From DATAZK01 sp965199805 (GTDB lineage Bacteria > Actinomycetota > Actinomycetes > Frankiales > Frankiaceae), in contig CBDATO010000001.1 of NCBI GenBank assembly GCA_965199805.1, forward strand, positions 2,356,001-2,420,000: 64,000 nt of DNA. Direction: 5' to 3'. The position numbers and the translations under genes were made by a program. Positions 1 through 8,338 of this stretch are shown here, one piece after another. Under the pieces are notes generated by a model. It worked only from the letters and a program-made list of their open reading frames with translations, was not told where the DNA came from and made no database searches. The stretch's first letter is position 1. Each line of letters starts with the position of its first letter.

Positions 1-651
1 GTTCTCTTCAATGACAAAGCAGTCTCGGTTCTCGTGGTCGGTCCTGACCTTGGTGTTCAGCCATTCGTCGAACCCGTCGTAGTCGCGTCGCAGGGACTCG
101 AATATGTCTTGGTCCGCGTCAAGTGCGTATGGGGCAATTATTTGAACTCGCGGGGGCGGCGTTGGTGTGGCTGGCGTCAGTTGTTCAAGCATCACTAACG
201 CATCGGCAAGCGCGAGGATTCGCTCGCCGAGACCTGCCCGGCCGGCGCGCCGATGCAGCCTCTTGTCATCGGTGATCAGATACGTGGCAGCGTTCTGATG
301 AAGCGCGGCCAGCAGTCGGAGGTCCCGGTGGTCGTTGCTTCCGCTGGTGGGTTCGCCCAACAATGAAGTCAGTGCGGCGGGAATTCTGCCTTCGGCCAGA
401 CGCGGGAACTTCTCGAGCTCCGCCAACCGTTGCTGCCGGAGCCCTGGGTCGGTCGCCTGCAGCAGATCGTCACGCGTCGCCGGATGCACCAAGAGCGTGT
501 GCCCTTGCTCCGCAGCTAGGCGGACTACGCTGGCGGCCGACCTCTGACCAGCCTCTAAGTTGCCGGCGTAAGGCTCAAGGGCGATGTAGAAGTTGGAATC
601 AATAAGAAATCGCAGCGAGGCGTCACTGGTTGAGACCCCAGGTGTGCTCAT
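1..651 (-). CDS. PIN-domain protein, C-terminus cut off by window edge (probable PIN-GNAT fusion)
   Basis: The frame stays open to base 1, giving 217 residues from an ATG at 651. Near residue 17 is FLIDSNFYIALEPY, the first acidic strand of a PIN domain. Near residue 130 is YLITDDKRLHRRA, the typical late PIN Asp-Asp motif. PIN domains are Mg-dependent RNases. The last visible residues (FDEWLNTKVRTDHENRD, then CFVIEEN) resemble the linker and first strand of the GNAT domain in PIN-GNAT(-ASCH) proteins, so a fusion is likely but its end is outside the window. The gene follows the helicase on the same strand after 141 bp and shares its lower GC. A toxin or defence role is inference only. Confidence 0.7.
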   Translation of the reverse strand, partial: MSTPGVSTSDASLRFLIDSNFYIALEPYAGNLEAGQRSAASVVRLAAEQGHTLLVHPATRDDLLQATDPGLRQQRLAELEKFPRLAEGRIPAALTSLLGEPTSGSNDHRDLRLLAALHQNAATYLITDDKRLHRRAGRAGLGERILALADALVMLEQLTPATPTPPPRVQIIAPYALDADQDIFESLRRDYDGFDEWLNTKVRTDHENRDCFVIEEN

Positions 652-792
652 ACGGCAATCATCTACCGAATTGGACGACGGAGTGGCGCGTTCGTGATCT
701 AGGCAGCTATCGAGTCGGGATGCCTTCAGAGCCTCGCAGAGGGGAGCCTTGGGCCTCGCTGATGGCCAAACTCGAACTAGCAGTCCAGTTGG

Positions 793-3700
793 CTAGCGCG
801 TAGTGGCTGCTACTAGCAATCGGTCTATGACGTCGTCGGGGCGGTCAAGCCATTCGGTCATGAGGACGTGGTGGACGCGCCAGCCAGCGGTCGTCAGTGC
901 GCTGGGCCGAGTGAAACGGCGTTCGTCGAGTTGTGTTCGGTCGAGGCGGGCCGCGTAGTCGATGAGGACAGCGTCGGTGTAACCGGGCGCGCCAGACGAC
1001 CGAAGAGCCAGGTCGCAGCGGAAGTCAGATTGGCCGACGTTGATCGCCACTTCGAGGCCTCGATGCGTGAGGGCCTCGGCGAGTTGATCTGCGAGCCTAA
1101 CCGGCGCGAGCGCCGACGCAGAGCTTCGTTGACCGCGCAGCCCTGCCAGCACAATGGAGGCGGCCTGGCCATTCCCCGCAGACACGGCTGCGGCGTAGCG
1201 CAGAAACCGCTTGAGGGTGTTGGCGCCGTCGTTGTAGGTGTTGCTGATCGCGGTGTCGTCGATGCTCGACACCAGCAGCATGTGTCGCTTGGCGCGGCTG
1301 AAGATGACGTTGAGCCGCTTCTCGCCGCCTGCGTTGTTGATCGGCCCGAAGTTCATGCGCATCCGACCGTCGGGTGCCGGGCCGTAGCAGACGCTCATGA
1401 TGATGACGTCACGCTCATCACCCTGAACGTTTTCGAGGTTCTTCACGAACAACCCAACACCCTGGCCGTTGTCCTCCCGGCCAAGCTCGCTTTCGTAGCG
1501 GGCAGCGAAATCCTCGTCTGCGGCGGTCAGACGTTCTAGGGCTCGTTCGATTTGGCCCTGCTGTGCTTCAGAGAACGCCACGATGCCGAACGTCTGGCCG
1601 GTGTCGCGGCTCAGCAGCTCGCGGGTGAGCTCTGCGATCCAGGCCGCCTCGGCCGGGTTGGTGCGTTGGGTGTAGATGCCGTCTTGAACAGTGATCAAGC
1701 TGATGCTGCGGGCGAGTGCACCGTCGACGACTGCGCGCACGTGTTCACGGTCGATCTCCTGGCTGCCCGTAACGACTAGCGCACCGGTATCGGCAGCGAC
1801 GCTTCGGTCGGGGACGGTGGCGAGCCGGCCCTCGTAGAACATGGCGTTGCTGAATTGGATGAGCGCTTCATAGCGGCTGCGGTAGTGCCAGAGCAACATG
1901 GTCGATGGCAGCCGGGCCGCGCTGACGGCAAGGAAGCTGTCGGCCTCTAGTACGACGCCGACCGTCGAGATCTGGTCCTCGTCGCCGTCCGTTGGGTTGT
2001 CTGCGTCGCTTCTGCGTGTCTGGAAGTACTGCGTCGGGGGGAGCTGCATTTGATCGCCGACGACGATGACCTGGGCCGAACGGTGGAGGGCCGGCACGGC
2101 TTCCTCGACCGGGATCTGACTTGCCTCGTCGAAGATCACCACGTCGAAGGTGGCGTCGAGCGGGAGCGTGTCGGACAGTGACGCTGGCGACATCAGCCAG
2201 ACGGGACGCATCGCGGCGACGACCGCTCCCGGGTTGCCAGACGCAAGCTGCCGTATAGATCTGTAGGCACGCACTTTGCCGAATTCGTGCTCTAATTCGC
2301 GCCGGCCGGTGCTCCAGGTCTTCTTGCGTTCGCGCTCGGGTCCGGACATTCCGGACACGCTGCGCTGGCTGTGCTCAACGGAGGCGAGGAAGCGGGCGCG
2401 GAGCCGGGCGCTGATGACCTGGGCGTTGACGCGTTCGAGCTTCGTTGTGGTCTCGCTCATCCGCTCGACCAGGTCCGCGACACGAGGACCGTCCAAACGA
2501 TCGAGGTCAGGGGCGCTGGAGCGTGCTGCGGTGAAGGTTGCGGCGAGTACGGCGTACTCGAGCTGGTCGGGGCTCGCGTGCAGGCCGCGTAGAGCGGGCA
2601 GGACTGCTCGTCCTGCGGGAGATGCGGCGAGCTCGCGCAGCGGACCGGCTGCGGCACGGACGGCGCTCTGGCCGTCCCGTGTCGCCAACAGCTCCAGGCA
2701 GCCGGCCAGCGCGGTTAGCGGATGGCCGTCGGCACGTACGACGAGTCCTTCGAGAGCGTGAACGGCGGCGTCAAGCAGGTCTGGCAGCCCAGCCGTCGCG
2801 TCCAGGAAGGCGTCGTCAGCGACCATCGTGTCTCGCCATGCGCCGGACGGCCCGTCAAGCCCACGGACCTCGCCGAGCGTGTCCTTTAACGCTCCGAGAT
2901 CCGGGTGACCCCATGATGCCGCTGCTTTCTCCTGCGAGTCCCGGACGGCGGCGTCCGCGTCATACTTGGCGACCAGAAGGTCGAGCGCCTCGGACGGCGA
3001 AGGTGTCATCTGGCGATCGGTCGCGGTGAACCCGGCCGCCACTAGGTCGCGAACACGGCGCCACTCGCCGCTGAAACCGCGCAACATGGAGCGCTCACGG
3101 CGGTGCGCGACCTCGGCGGCCGCTCGGGCGTCGGCGGGTTCGAGCGGGCTGTGCCACCCCGCAGCTGACGCCGCAGCATCGGTCGCTCGGTCGATGAGCG
3201 TCTTCTGCTGTTTTGCCGCTGCCGTGAGTTCAGTAGAGAGAGACGAGCGCGATTGCATCAGACTCGCACGCCGCTCTGGAGCGATCGGGTCGAACAGTTC
3301 CTGCATCCGGACGATTGTGTGGGCGGTGCCGGTGGAAACCTCGTCGACGCCCGGGCCGGCCTGCAGCAGATCCCAGACGCGTCGAATCGCGCCGACCGCG
3401 GCACCTGACCGTTCGGCGATGGCAGCGTCGAACTGTGCGCCGTCCAGTGCGACCGGGTCGAGCACCCGCAGCGGAGACGCTGCCAAGGGACCATCGAGAC
3501 CGGTGGTCAATTGGTCGACCAGGCCACGTGCCGCCAGCCAGTCGACCGGTCTAGGCAGTAAATGGCGCTGCGCCGGGTCGAGGGCTTCGCCCCAGGCCGC
3601 GTCCCGCAGCTCGATGAGGCGCTCGACGTGGTCGATCAACCGCCCCTGGTCCGTTGGCCTTACCAACGCCGTCTCGTAGGCCTCGATCTCCCGGCGTGCC

Positions 3701-5883
3701 GCGACGAAGTCACCGACCAGGGAAGCTCGGGTTTGCTCGAGGCCGTCAAGGTCGTCTGCCGCGTCGACCCACCGTTCGTAGGTTTCGCGCAGGTCGTGAA
3801 TGAACGCCTTCTTGTCCTGCTGGCTGTCGTGGATGAGGGTGCAGATCTCATCGAGACCTTGGGATCGCAGGCGCGCGTGAACGACGTCGAGCGCCGCCCG
3901 CTTCTGGCAGATGAACAGCACTCGTTTCCCGCGCGCCAGGTAGTCGGCGATCAAGTTTGTGATGGTCTGTGACTTGCCGGTTCCCGGTGGCCCCTGAATG
4001 ACGAAGTTCTCGCTGGCTCTGGCTTGGGAGAGAGCGGTCAGCTGCGACCCGTCGGCTGGCACGACCAGGTAGCGATCATCGACCGGGATGTCGGGGCCGG
4101 ATCGTGCGATGTCGCGGGGCTCGGCAGAGAAAAGTTCGTCGAAGGCCGGGTTGGGCTTCGGCTCGGCGAGCAGGGCGTCGTAGTCACGTACGAGAGTGAG
4201 GGTGCGGTAGTTGAAGTTGGCCAACGTGACTGCGCAGAGGTCGAGCTCCCATGAGTACGGGTTGGTGTCGCCCTCATCGTTGAGCGTGAACAGTTCCTGC
4301 TCGACGATGCCGTCGGGCGCTATCGCTTGCCGGGGTGTGGGCTCGTCGCCCAGTTCCACCGCGATCGGCAGCGGCATCCGCTGCACGCGGTCGCGGAAGA
4401 TCTGTATACCGAGCGGTGACCAGCCTGGCCTGGTGTACGAGTAGGCGTACTGGCGCCGTCCGATGGAAGGATGTGTCCCCGTACGGCGGCGACGGTAGGA
4501 ACGCAATGCGGTGTGGGCTCGGGAGCGGATCAGCTCGATGCGGGGCTTGTCGGCCGTGCTGACGGTGACGCCAGGCTGGCTGATGCCGGCCTGCGTCTCG
4601 ATGGACGCGCGCAGGGCCTCGATGGCACCCGCGTCGGCGAGGTCGATCGTCTCCGGGAGAGTGAATCCATAGAGGTCACGCAGCGCGTGCCGCAGCACCG
4701 GGTTGACCTCAGCCTCGGTGCTGACCAGCTGCATCCGGTAGGAGTCACGCACGCCGCGCTGCTTGGTCAAGGTGGCCGGTGCCAGTATGAGTGGCGACGG
4801 GATCGTGACGTCAGGCTGGGCTTTTACGTTGCGCCAACGTAGGAACGCGACGACTAGTCGCAGCTGGTCCTGCCCGTATTCGGCGCGATCTCGGCGGGCG
4901 GTCGAGATTAGTGCATCGAGTGATGCGGAGGCGTAGGGAGCGTCGTCCCAACGCACGATGGACCCGACCTCGACCGTCTTTCCGGCAATGAGCCGGTTGA
5001 ATACCCGGCCGCCCCACGTGAACAGCTGCTCCGGGCGAATGCTGCGCGCGTCCAGAACGAGCGGTACCGACGCCTGGGTCAGATTGAGCGTGCGTTGGGT
5101 GACGCGAAAATGAAGCAACGGGTTGCGCCGCGTCAGATCGAAAAGCCGGTCACGGAGGTGGGTGAGGACGGCTTCGCGCCGGTCACGGTGCGGTGCGCCC
5201 GCGCCGAGCACCCGTTCGAGGTCGAAGTCTTCCGGCTGGTCACGGTAGGTGGTCAGACGCGCGATGATGCCGGCGAGGTCTTGAGCGCGCTTGGCGCGGT
5301 CCGGCGCGATCATCGAGGTGGCGACGGACGCCACCACCGGGTGCAGGTCAGGGGCGATGGCGAAGAGGTTGCGCTGGTCACGGGCCAGCCGCGCCGCGTC
5401 TGCCTCAGACGCAAGGTCCAGCCCGCAGCCCAAGGCGGCAAGCAGCTCACCAAGGCTGCCGATGTCGGTGAGCTCGTCGTGGGTGTCGACGAGATGCTCC
5501 CACCGTTGCCACCCCGCCACGATGCGCGCAGAGCTGTTCGCACGGGGCGTGACGTCGATCGTGCTGCGTTCGACGTAGTCGCTACCGAGGTCGCCACCGA
5601 GCTCACGATCGCGGTCGGTGCCGCGCCGGACGGGGAGGGCAGTGGAATGCTGCGTGGTCGCGGCGGCAAGGGCGGCTTTGTTGCGACGGGGCAGCTCGGT
5701 GGCCGCATGATCGTAGGAGATTGCGTTATCCGTGACCGTCAATGCGTCAAGCCCACGCAACGGCGCGACGCTGCCGGTCTCATGCGCTCGACGCACCTGC
5801 TCGAACAGGGGCAGGACTAGGGCGAGAACGTCATCGACCGGTAGTCCACCGAATTCGACTGCTCTTGCGACAAGCGCTCGCAT
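793..5883 (-). CDS. DUF4011-type superfamily 1 helicase with degenerate C-terminal restriction-nuclease-like domain
   Basis: A 1696-residue protein. Residues about 20-215 look like a decayed protein-kinase C-lobe (AHETGSVAPLRGLDAL near 33, DIGSLGELL near 140) without catalytic residues. A DUF4011 region starts near 235 (RDRLFDLTRRNPLLHFR). Walker A is GPPGTGKS at 631-638, followed by a long helical insertion. Walker B/motif II is FDEAS near 1245, motif III GDQMQLPPT, and motifs V/VI include NVQGDERDV and NVIFSRAKRH. The last 90 residues match the Vsr/MTES_1575-type nuclease fold (DFRCDLAL), but the usual Glu of the IECDG strand appears to be Leu (VLIDY). The ATG overlaps the peptidase stop as TGATG, implying coupled translation. 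DUF4011-helicase-nuclease proteins include, as I recall, the single-gene defence system called Hhe. An anti-phage role here is inferred. Confidence 0.88.
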   Translation of the reverse strand: MRALVARAVEFGGLPVDDVLALVLPLFEQVRRAHETGSVAPLRGLDALTVTDNAISYDHAATELPRRNKAALAAATTQHSTALPVRRGTDRDRELGGDLGSDYVERSTIDVTPRANSSARIVAGWQRWEHLVDTHDELTDIGSLGELLAALGCGLDLASEADAARLARDQRNLFAIAPDLHPVVASVATSMIAPDRAKRAQDLAGIIARLTTYRDQPEDFDLERVLGAGAPHRDRREAVLTHLRDRLFDLTRRNPLLHFRVTQRTLNLTQASVPLVLDARSIRPEQLFTWGGRVFNRLIAGKTVEVGSIVRWDDAPYASASLDALISTARRDRAEYGQDQLRLVVAFLRWRNVKAQPDVTIPSPLILAPATLTKQRGVRDSYRMQLVSTEAEVNPVLRHALRDLYGFTLPETIDLADAGAIEALRASIETQAGISQPGVTVSTADKPRIELIRSRAHTALRSYRRRRTGTHPSIGRRQYAYSYTRPGWSPLGIQIFRDRVQRMPLPIAVELGDEPTPRQAIAPDGIVEQELFTLNDEGDTNPYSWELDLCAVTLANFNYRTLTLVRDYDALLAEPKPNPAFDELFSAEPRDIARSGPDIPVDDRYLVVPADGSQLTALSQARASENFVIQGPPGTGKSQTITNLIADYLARGKRVLFICQKRAALDVVHARLRSQGLDEICTLIHDSQQDKKAFIHDLRETYERWVDAADDLDGLEQTRASLVGDFVAARREIEAYETALVRPTDQGRLIDHVERLIELRDAAWGEALDPAQRHLLPRPVDWLAARGLVDQLTTGLDGPLAASPLRVLDPVALDGAQFDAAIAERSGAAVGAIRRVWDLLQAGPGVDEVSTGTAHTIVRMQELFDPIAPERRASLMQSRSSLSTELTAAAKQQKTLIDRATDAAASAAGWHSPLEPADARAAAEVAHRRERSMLRGFSGEWRRVRDLVAAGFTATDRQMTPSPSEALDLLVAKYDADAAVRDSQEKAAASWGHPDLGALKDTLGEVRGLDGPSGAWRDTMVADDAFLDATAGLPDLLDAAVHALEGLVVRADGHPLTALAGCLELLATRDGQSAVRAAAGPLRELAASPAGRAVLPALRGLHASPDQLEYAVLAATFTAARSSAPDLDRLDGPRVADLVERMSETTTKLERVNAQVISARLRARFLASVEHSQRSVSGMSGPERERKKTWSTGRRELEHEFGKVRAYRSIRQLASGNPGAVVAAMRPVWLMSPASLSDTLPLDATFDVVIFDEASQIPVEEAVPALHRSAQVIVVGDQMQLPPTQYFQTRRSDADNPTDGDEDQISTVGVVLEADSFLAVSAARLPSTMLLWHYRSRYEALIQFSNAMFYEGRLATVPDRSVAADTGALVVTGSQEIDREHVRAVVDGALARSISLITVQDGIYTQRTNPAEAAWIAELTRELLSRDTGQTFGIVAFSEAQQGQIERALERLTAADEDFAARYESELGREDNGQGVGLFVKNLENVQGDERDVIIMSVCYGPAPDGRMRMNFGPINNAGGEKRLNVIFSRAKRHMLLVSSIDDTAISNTYNDGANTLKRFLRYAAAVSAGNGQAASIVLAGLRGQRSSASALAPVRLADQLAEALTHRGLEVAINVGQSDFRCDLALRSSGAPGYTDAVLIDYAARLDRTQLDERRFTRPSALTTAGWRVHHVLMTEWLDRPDDVIDRLLVAATTR

Positions 5884-7070
5884 CAGGCGTCCGCTCCGCT
5901 AGCTGTCGACTGTGGCTTCTGCGCTGCCGACAGCTGCTTCACCCGCCGGTCCAGATCTGCGCGGGCACGGTCGGACAGCCCGAGTTCGTCTCCGAGCATC
6001 CGTTCGGTTTCTGGCCCAAGCCCAACGTGCTGCGCGAGCGCCAGCACCTGCGCCTGGGTCTCCACACCCGAGTCCGGGTCTGCAGTTGCGAAGTCGACCA
6101 GTACGGCGGCCAGGTAGCGCTTGGTCTCCTTCGCGAATGCCGAAGCTGTGCCGTTCAGCGGCGCTGACGCCGCGCTGACCCCGTAGTGCTCGGCGAGTTC
6201 CAGCTCATCGGACCCGCACAAGCCCGCTGTACTGAGGACCGCGCCGACCAGCGCACGGGTGACCTGCGCCAGCTCGTCCTGCCCCACGATGTCGACGGTG
6301 GACAAATCCAGCTGCGGAGCCAGCACCATGTCGACCGCTTGATCAGCAGCGTCCGGATCGTCGACCCAGCGCTGCAGCGCCCATGCGCGGAGGACTGTTT
6401 CGGGGTGCGTTGACCCCTCACTTGCCTTCCTGAGGTCAACCTCGGAGGCCTGCTTGAGGTAGGACGTCGCATCAACTGTTCGAAGGCCGGTCGTCGCCTT
6501 GACCAGACTGGAGATGGCAGGTGCAAGTTGTCCACAGGCCCGCAGCGAGCCACGGTCGGCGAAGAGCTCTGTCGCCAAGCGCAGCCTTCGCGCCGTCTCC
6601 AGATACGCCGACGGTGTCCGAGCGTCCGACTCTGCCGCGTCGAGCAACCGGGAAGTGGCCAGGTACCGGCCGCCGTCTGCAGTCCACAGCAAGTGGTGCG
6701 CCAATTCGTGACCGATCACCGCACAAAGCTCGTCGTCGCTGAGAATGTTCAACATTTCCCCGGAGAACAACACCACCGCACGTGACGGCACAAAGATCAA
6801 TTCAGCATTGGTTCCGCTTCCTTCGGCGTCGGCGTAAAGCTCGACACGAACGCGCATCCCCAGTGCAGTGGCTGCCTGACCTGCTGCAGCGTGCACCCCG
6901 GGATGCGCGTCGGCGTCGAGGCGATAGGTGGCACGCAGAAGGGCCTGCTCAAGGACGTCGGTATCTGTAGCCCGATTTGCCGTCAGCGCCCGAAATGCCT
7001 TCGGGCTCTCCGCCTCCAAGATGTCAGAGACGCGGCGCTGATAGCGCAAGGCACTGAGCGGCTCGAGCAA
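5883..7070 (-). CDS. M48-type zinc metallopeptidase coupled to the helicase
   Basis: A 395-residue protein with the zinc motif GHELAHHLL near residue 120 and a downstream ELFAD near 168, the HExxH...ExxxD arrangement of family M48. No signal peptide or membrane helix is evident, so it looks cytoplasmic, unlike HtpX. The C-terminal half is helical and rich in Ala and Asp. I chose the TTG at 7070 because a GGAGG lies 5 bases upstream (7076-7080). The frame is open to 7220, but those extra residues are low complexity and unlike the family. It overlaps the helicase start by one base, so the two proteins probably act together. Partner and substrate are unknown. Confidence 0.8.
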   Translation of the reverse strand: MLEPLSALRYQRRVSDILEAESPKAFRALTANRATDTDVLEQALLRATYRLDADAHPGVHAAAGQAATALGMRVRVELYADAEGSGTNAELIFVPSRAVVLFSGEMLNILSDDELCAVIGHELAHHLLWTADGGRYLATSRLLDAAESDARTPSAYLETARRLRLATELFADRGSLRACGQLAPAISSLVKATTGLRTVDATSYLKQASEVDLRKASEGSTHPETVLRAWALQRWVDDPDAADQAVDMVLAPQLDLSTVDIVGQDELAQVTRALVGAVLSTAGLCGSDELELAEHYGVSAASAPLNGTASAFAKETKRYLAAVLVDFATADPDSGVETQAQVLALAQHVGLGPETERMLGDELGLSDRARADLDRRVKQLSAAQKPQSTASGADA

Positions 7071-7238
7071 CGTTGCCTCCCTCGGGTGACGGTCGTGCCA
7101 CACCCCGACTACTGCGGAAGCCTGTCGGCAGCCCGCAGCAGATGGTGAACGCCGGCCAGCATCACCGCCTTCGCGAGTAAGCCGGAGTCGCTCGTGGCGC
7201 ACACCAAACCACCCTGCCACCGGGGTTCAGAGCGTATA

Positions 7239-7268
7239 AGTATGCACACCGCATGCGGGCGGACCCAA
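7239..7268 (-). promoter_or_regulatory. candidate promoter and operator of the peptidase-helicase operon
   Basis: On the minus strand TTGGGT (7263-7268) and CATACT (7239-7244) are separated by 18 bases. The spacer holds a perfect 10-bp palindrome CCGCATGCGG (7249-7258), a plausible operator. This is pattern matching only. The resulting leader to the TTG start would be about 160 bases. Confidence 0.3.
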
Positions 7269-7281
7269 CCATGCACATCGC

Positions 7282-7302
7282 TTGGCAGTACGTTGGCAGT
7301 AC
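7282..7302. repeat. tandem TTGGCAGTAC repeat next to tRNA-Arg
   Basis: TTGGCAGTAC occurs at 7282-7291 and 7293-7302, an 11-base period of about one helical turn. It lies 59 bases from the 3' end of tRNA-Arg(ACG), on the island side. Repeats like this are often arm-type sites for an integrase or excisionase, but no integrase gene is visible in the window. Confidence 0.6.
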
Positions 7303-7360
7303 ACAAAGATCGTTTGATCTCAAGCCACTTGCTTGACCAGCTTCTGACCTGCAGTGGTGT

Positions 7361-7436
7361 TGGTGCGCTCGGCAGGACTCGAACCTGCAACCTTCTGATC
7401 CGTAGTCAGATGCTCTATCCGTTGAGCTACGAGCGC
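7361..7436 (-). tRNA. tRNA-Arg (anticodon ACG)
   Basis: A full cloverleaf can be drawn. Acceptor GCGCTCG pairs with CGAGCGC, the D-stem is GCTC/GAGC, the anticodon stem is TCTGA/TCAGA around loop CTACGGA, and the T-stem is GCAGG/CCTGC with loop TTCGAGT. Discriminator A and an encoded CCA are at 7364-7361. Its 3' end faces the low-GC island, the usual geometry for tRNA-targeted integration. Confidence 0.95.
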
Positions 7437-7492
7437 CTAGGCCGCAGCCTTCGGTACCGGTTGAGGACGATACCGGACGTGGCCTCGGTTCG

Positions 7493-8242
7493 TCAGGCCG
7501 GCGCCGGTGAGGCGAGACACCCGAAGCGCTCCTCGTACGCATCGGCCGCCGCCCGCAACAGCGCGGGGCAGTCGCCGTTGAAGGACGCTCCGTGCATGAT
7601 CGCCAGCGTTCGCGGCTGCAGGTCGGCAAGCCGGCGCAGCGTGGCCGGAACAGCGGGGCCCAGCGAGGTCGATCGAAAGATCTCCTCCGTCAGGATCGCG
7701 GCAGGCAGCAGGTCGGCGTCGGTCACGGCAGGGCATTCGCCGGCTTGGGACAGCACGTCGCCGCAGAAGAGGGTGCCCGTGACCTCCTCGTACAGGATGT
7801 GCGACTCCCAGTTGTGCGGCACGTGCGGGGTGGGGATGCCACGCATCCGGCGGGGGTCGCCGCGATACGAGCCGAGCGGGAGCACCTCGCCGTCGCCGAG
7901 GCCCTGCGGCGGCCGGTCCGCGAGATCGGCGACGGAGATCAGCACGCCCATCACGCCGTGCACGACCTGGGCCTCCGGCGCCACGGCCAGGAAGTCGTTC
8001 ATGGCGCCGCATTCATCGGCCTCGACGTGGGCGAAGGACAGCCAGCGGAGTCTCGAGACGGGCATGACCTGCTCGATGGCCGCCCGGACCGCGGGGAAGA
8101 GCTGCCGCATCCCGCAGTGGAAGAGCAGCGGCTCGTCCGCGTCGACCAGGAACTGGTTGAAGGTGAAGCCGCCCGGCGCCGCCTCCGGCACCAACGTGGA
8201 GATCCGATAGATGCCGTCGGCGATCTCGTCGACCTGTGCCAT
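7493..8242 (-). CDS. MBL-fold metallo-hydrolase, ODP/flavodiiron-like family
   Basis: A 249-residue protein from an ATG with AGGAGG 5 bases upstream. Metal-site motifs follow the oxygen-binding di-iron (ODP) order: HVEADECG near residue 77, HVPHNWESH near 140, CGDVLSQAG near 160 and IMHG near 220. The fourth position of the classic HxExDH motif is Glu instead of His, a variant I believe occurs in a related MBL subgroup. There is no flavodoxin domain, so it is not a full flavodiiron reductase. It is divergent from the LLM oxidoreductase with 96 bp between the starts. The substrate is unknown; O2 or NO sensing or reduction is possible. Confidence 0.75.
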   Translation of the reverse strand: MAQVDEIADGIYRISTLVPEAAPGGFTFNQFLVDADEPLLFHCGMRQLFPAVRAAIEQVMPVSRLRWLSFAHVEADECGAMNDFLAVAPEAQVVHGVMGVLISVADLADRPPQGLGDGEVLPLGSYRGDPRRMRGIPTPHVPHNWESHILYEEVTGTLFCGDVLSQAGECPAVTDADLLPAAILTEEIFRSTSLGPAVPATLRRLADLQPRTLAIMHGASFNGDCPALLRAAADAYEERFGCLASPAPA

Positions 8243-8338
8243 GGCTGCCTCCTGCGATGTGCCGCCCACGGTCGCGCACCCCTACGTGCGCGGCAAGAGA
8301 CAAACCGGTCATCCGTCCGGCGGCTACCGTCGGCGTCC

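Noticed and set aside
7071..7220. Upstream extension of the M48 gene to 7220
   Set aside because: Low-complexity residues unlike the family, while a GGAGG sits 5 bases before the TTG at 7070.
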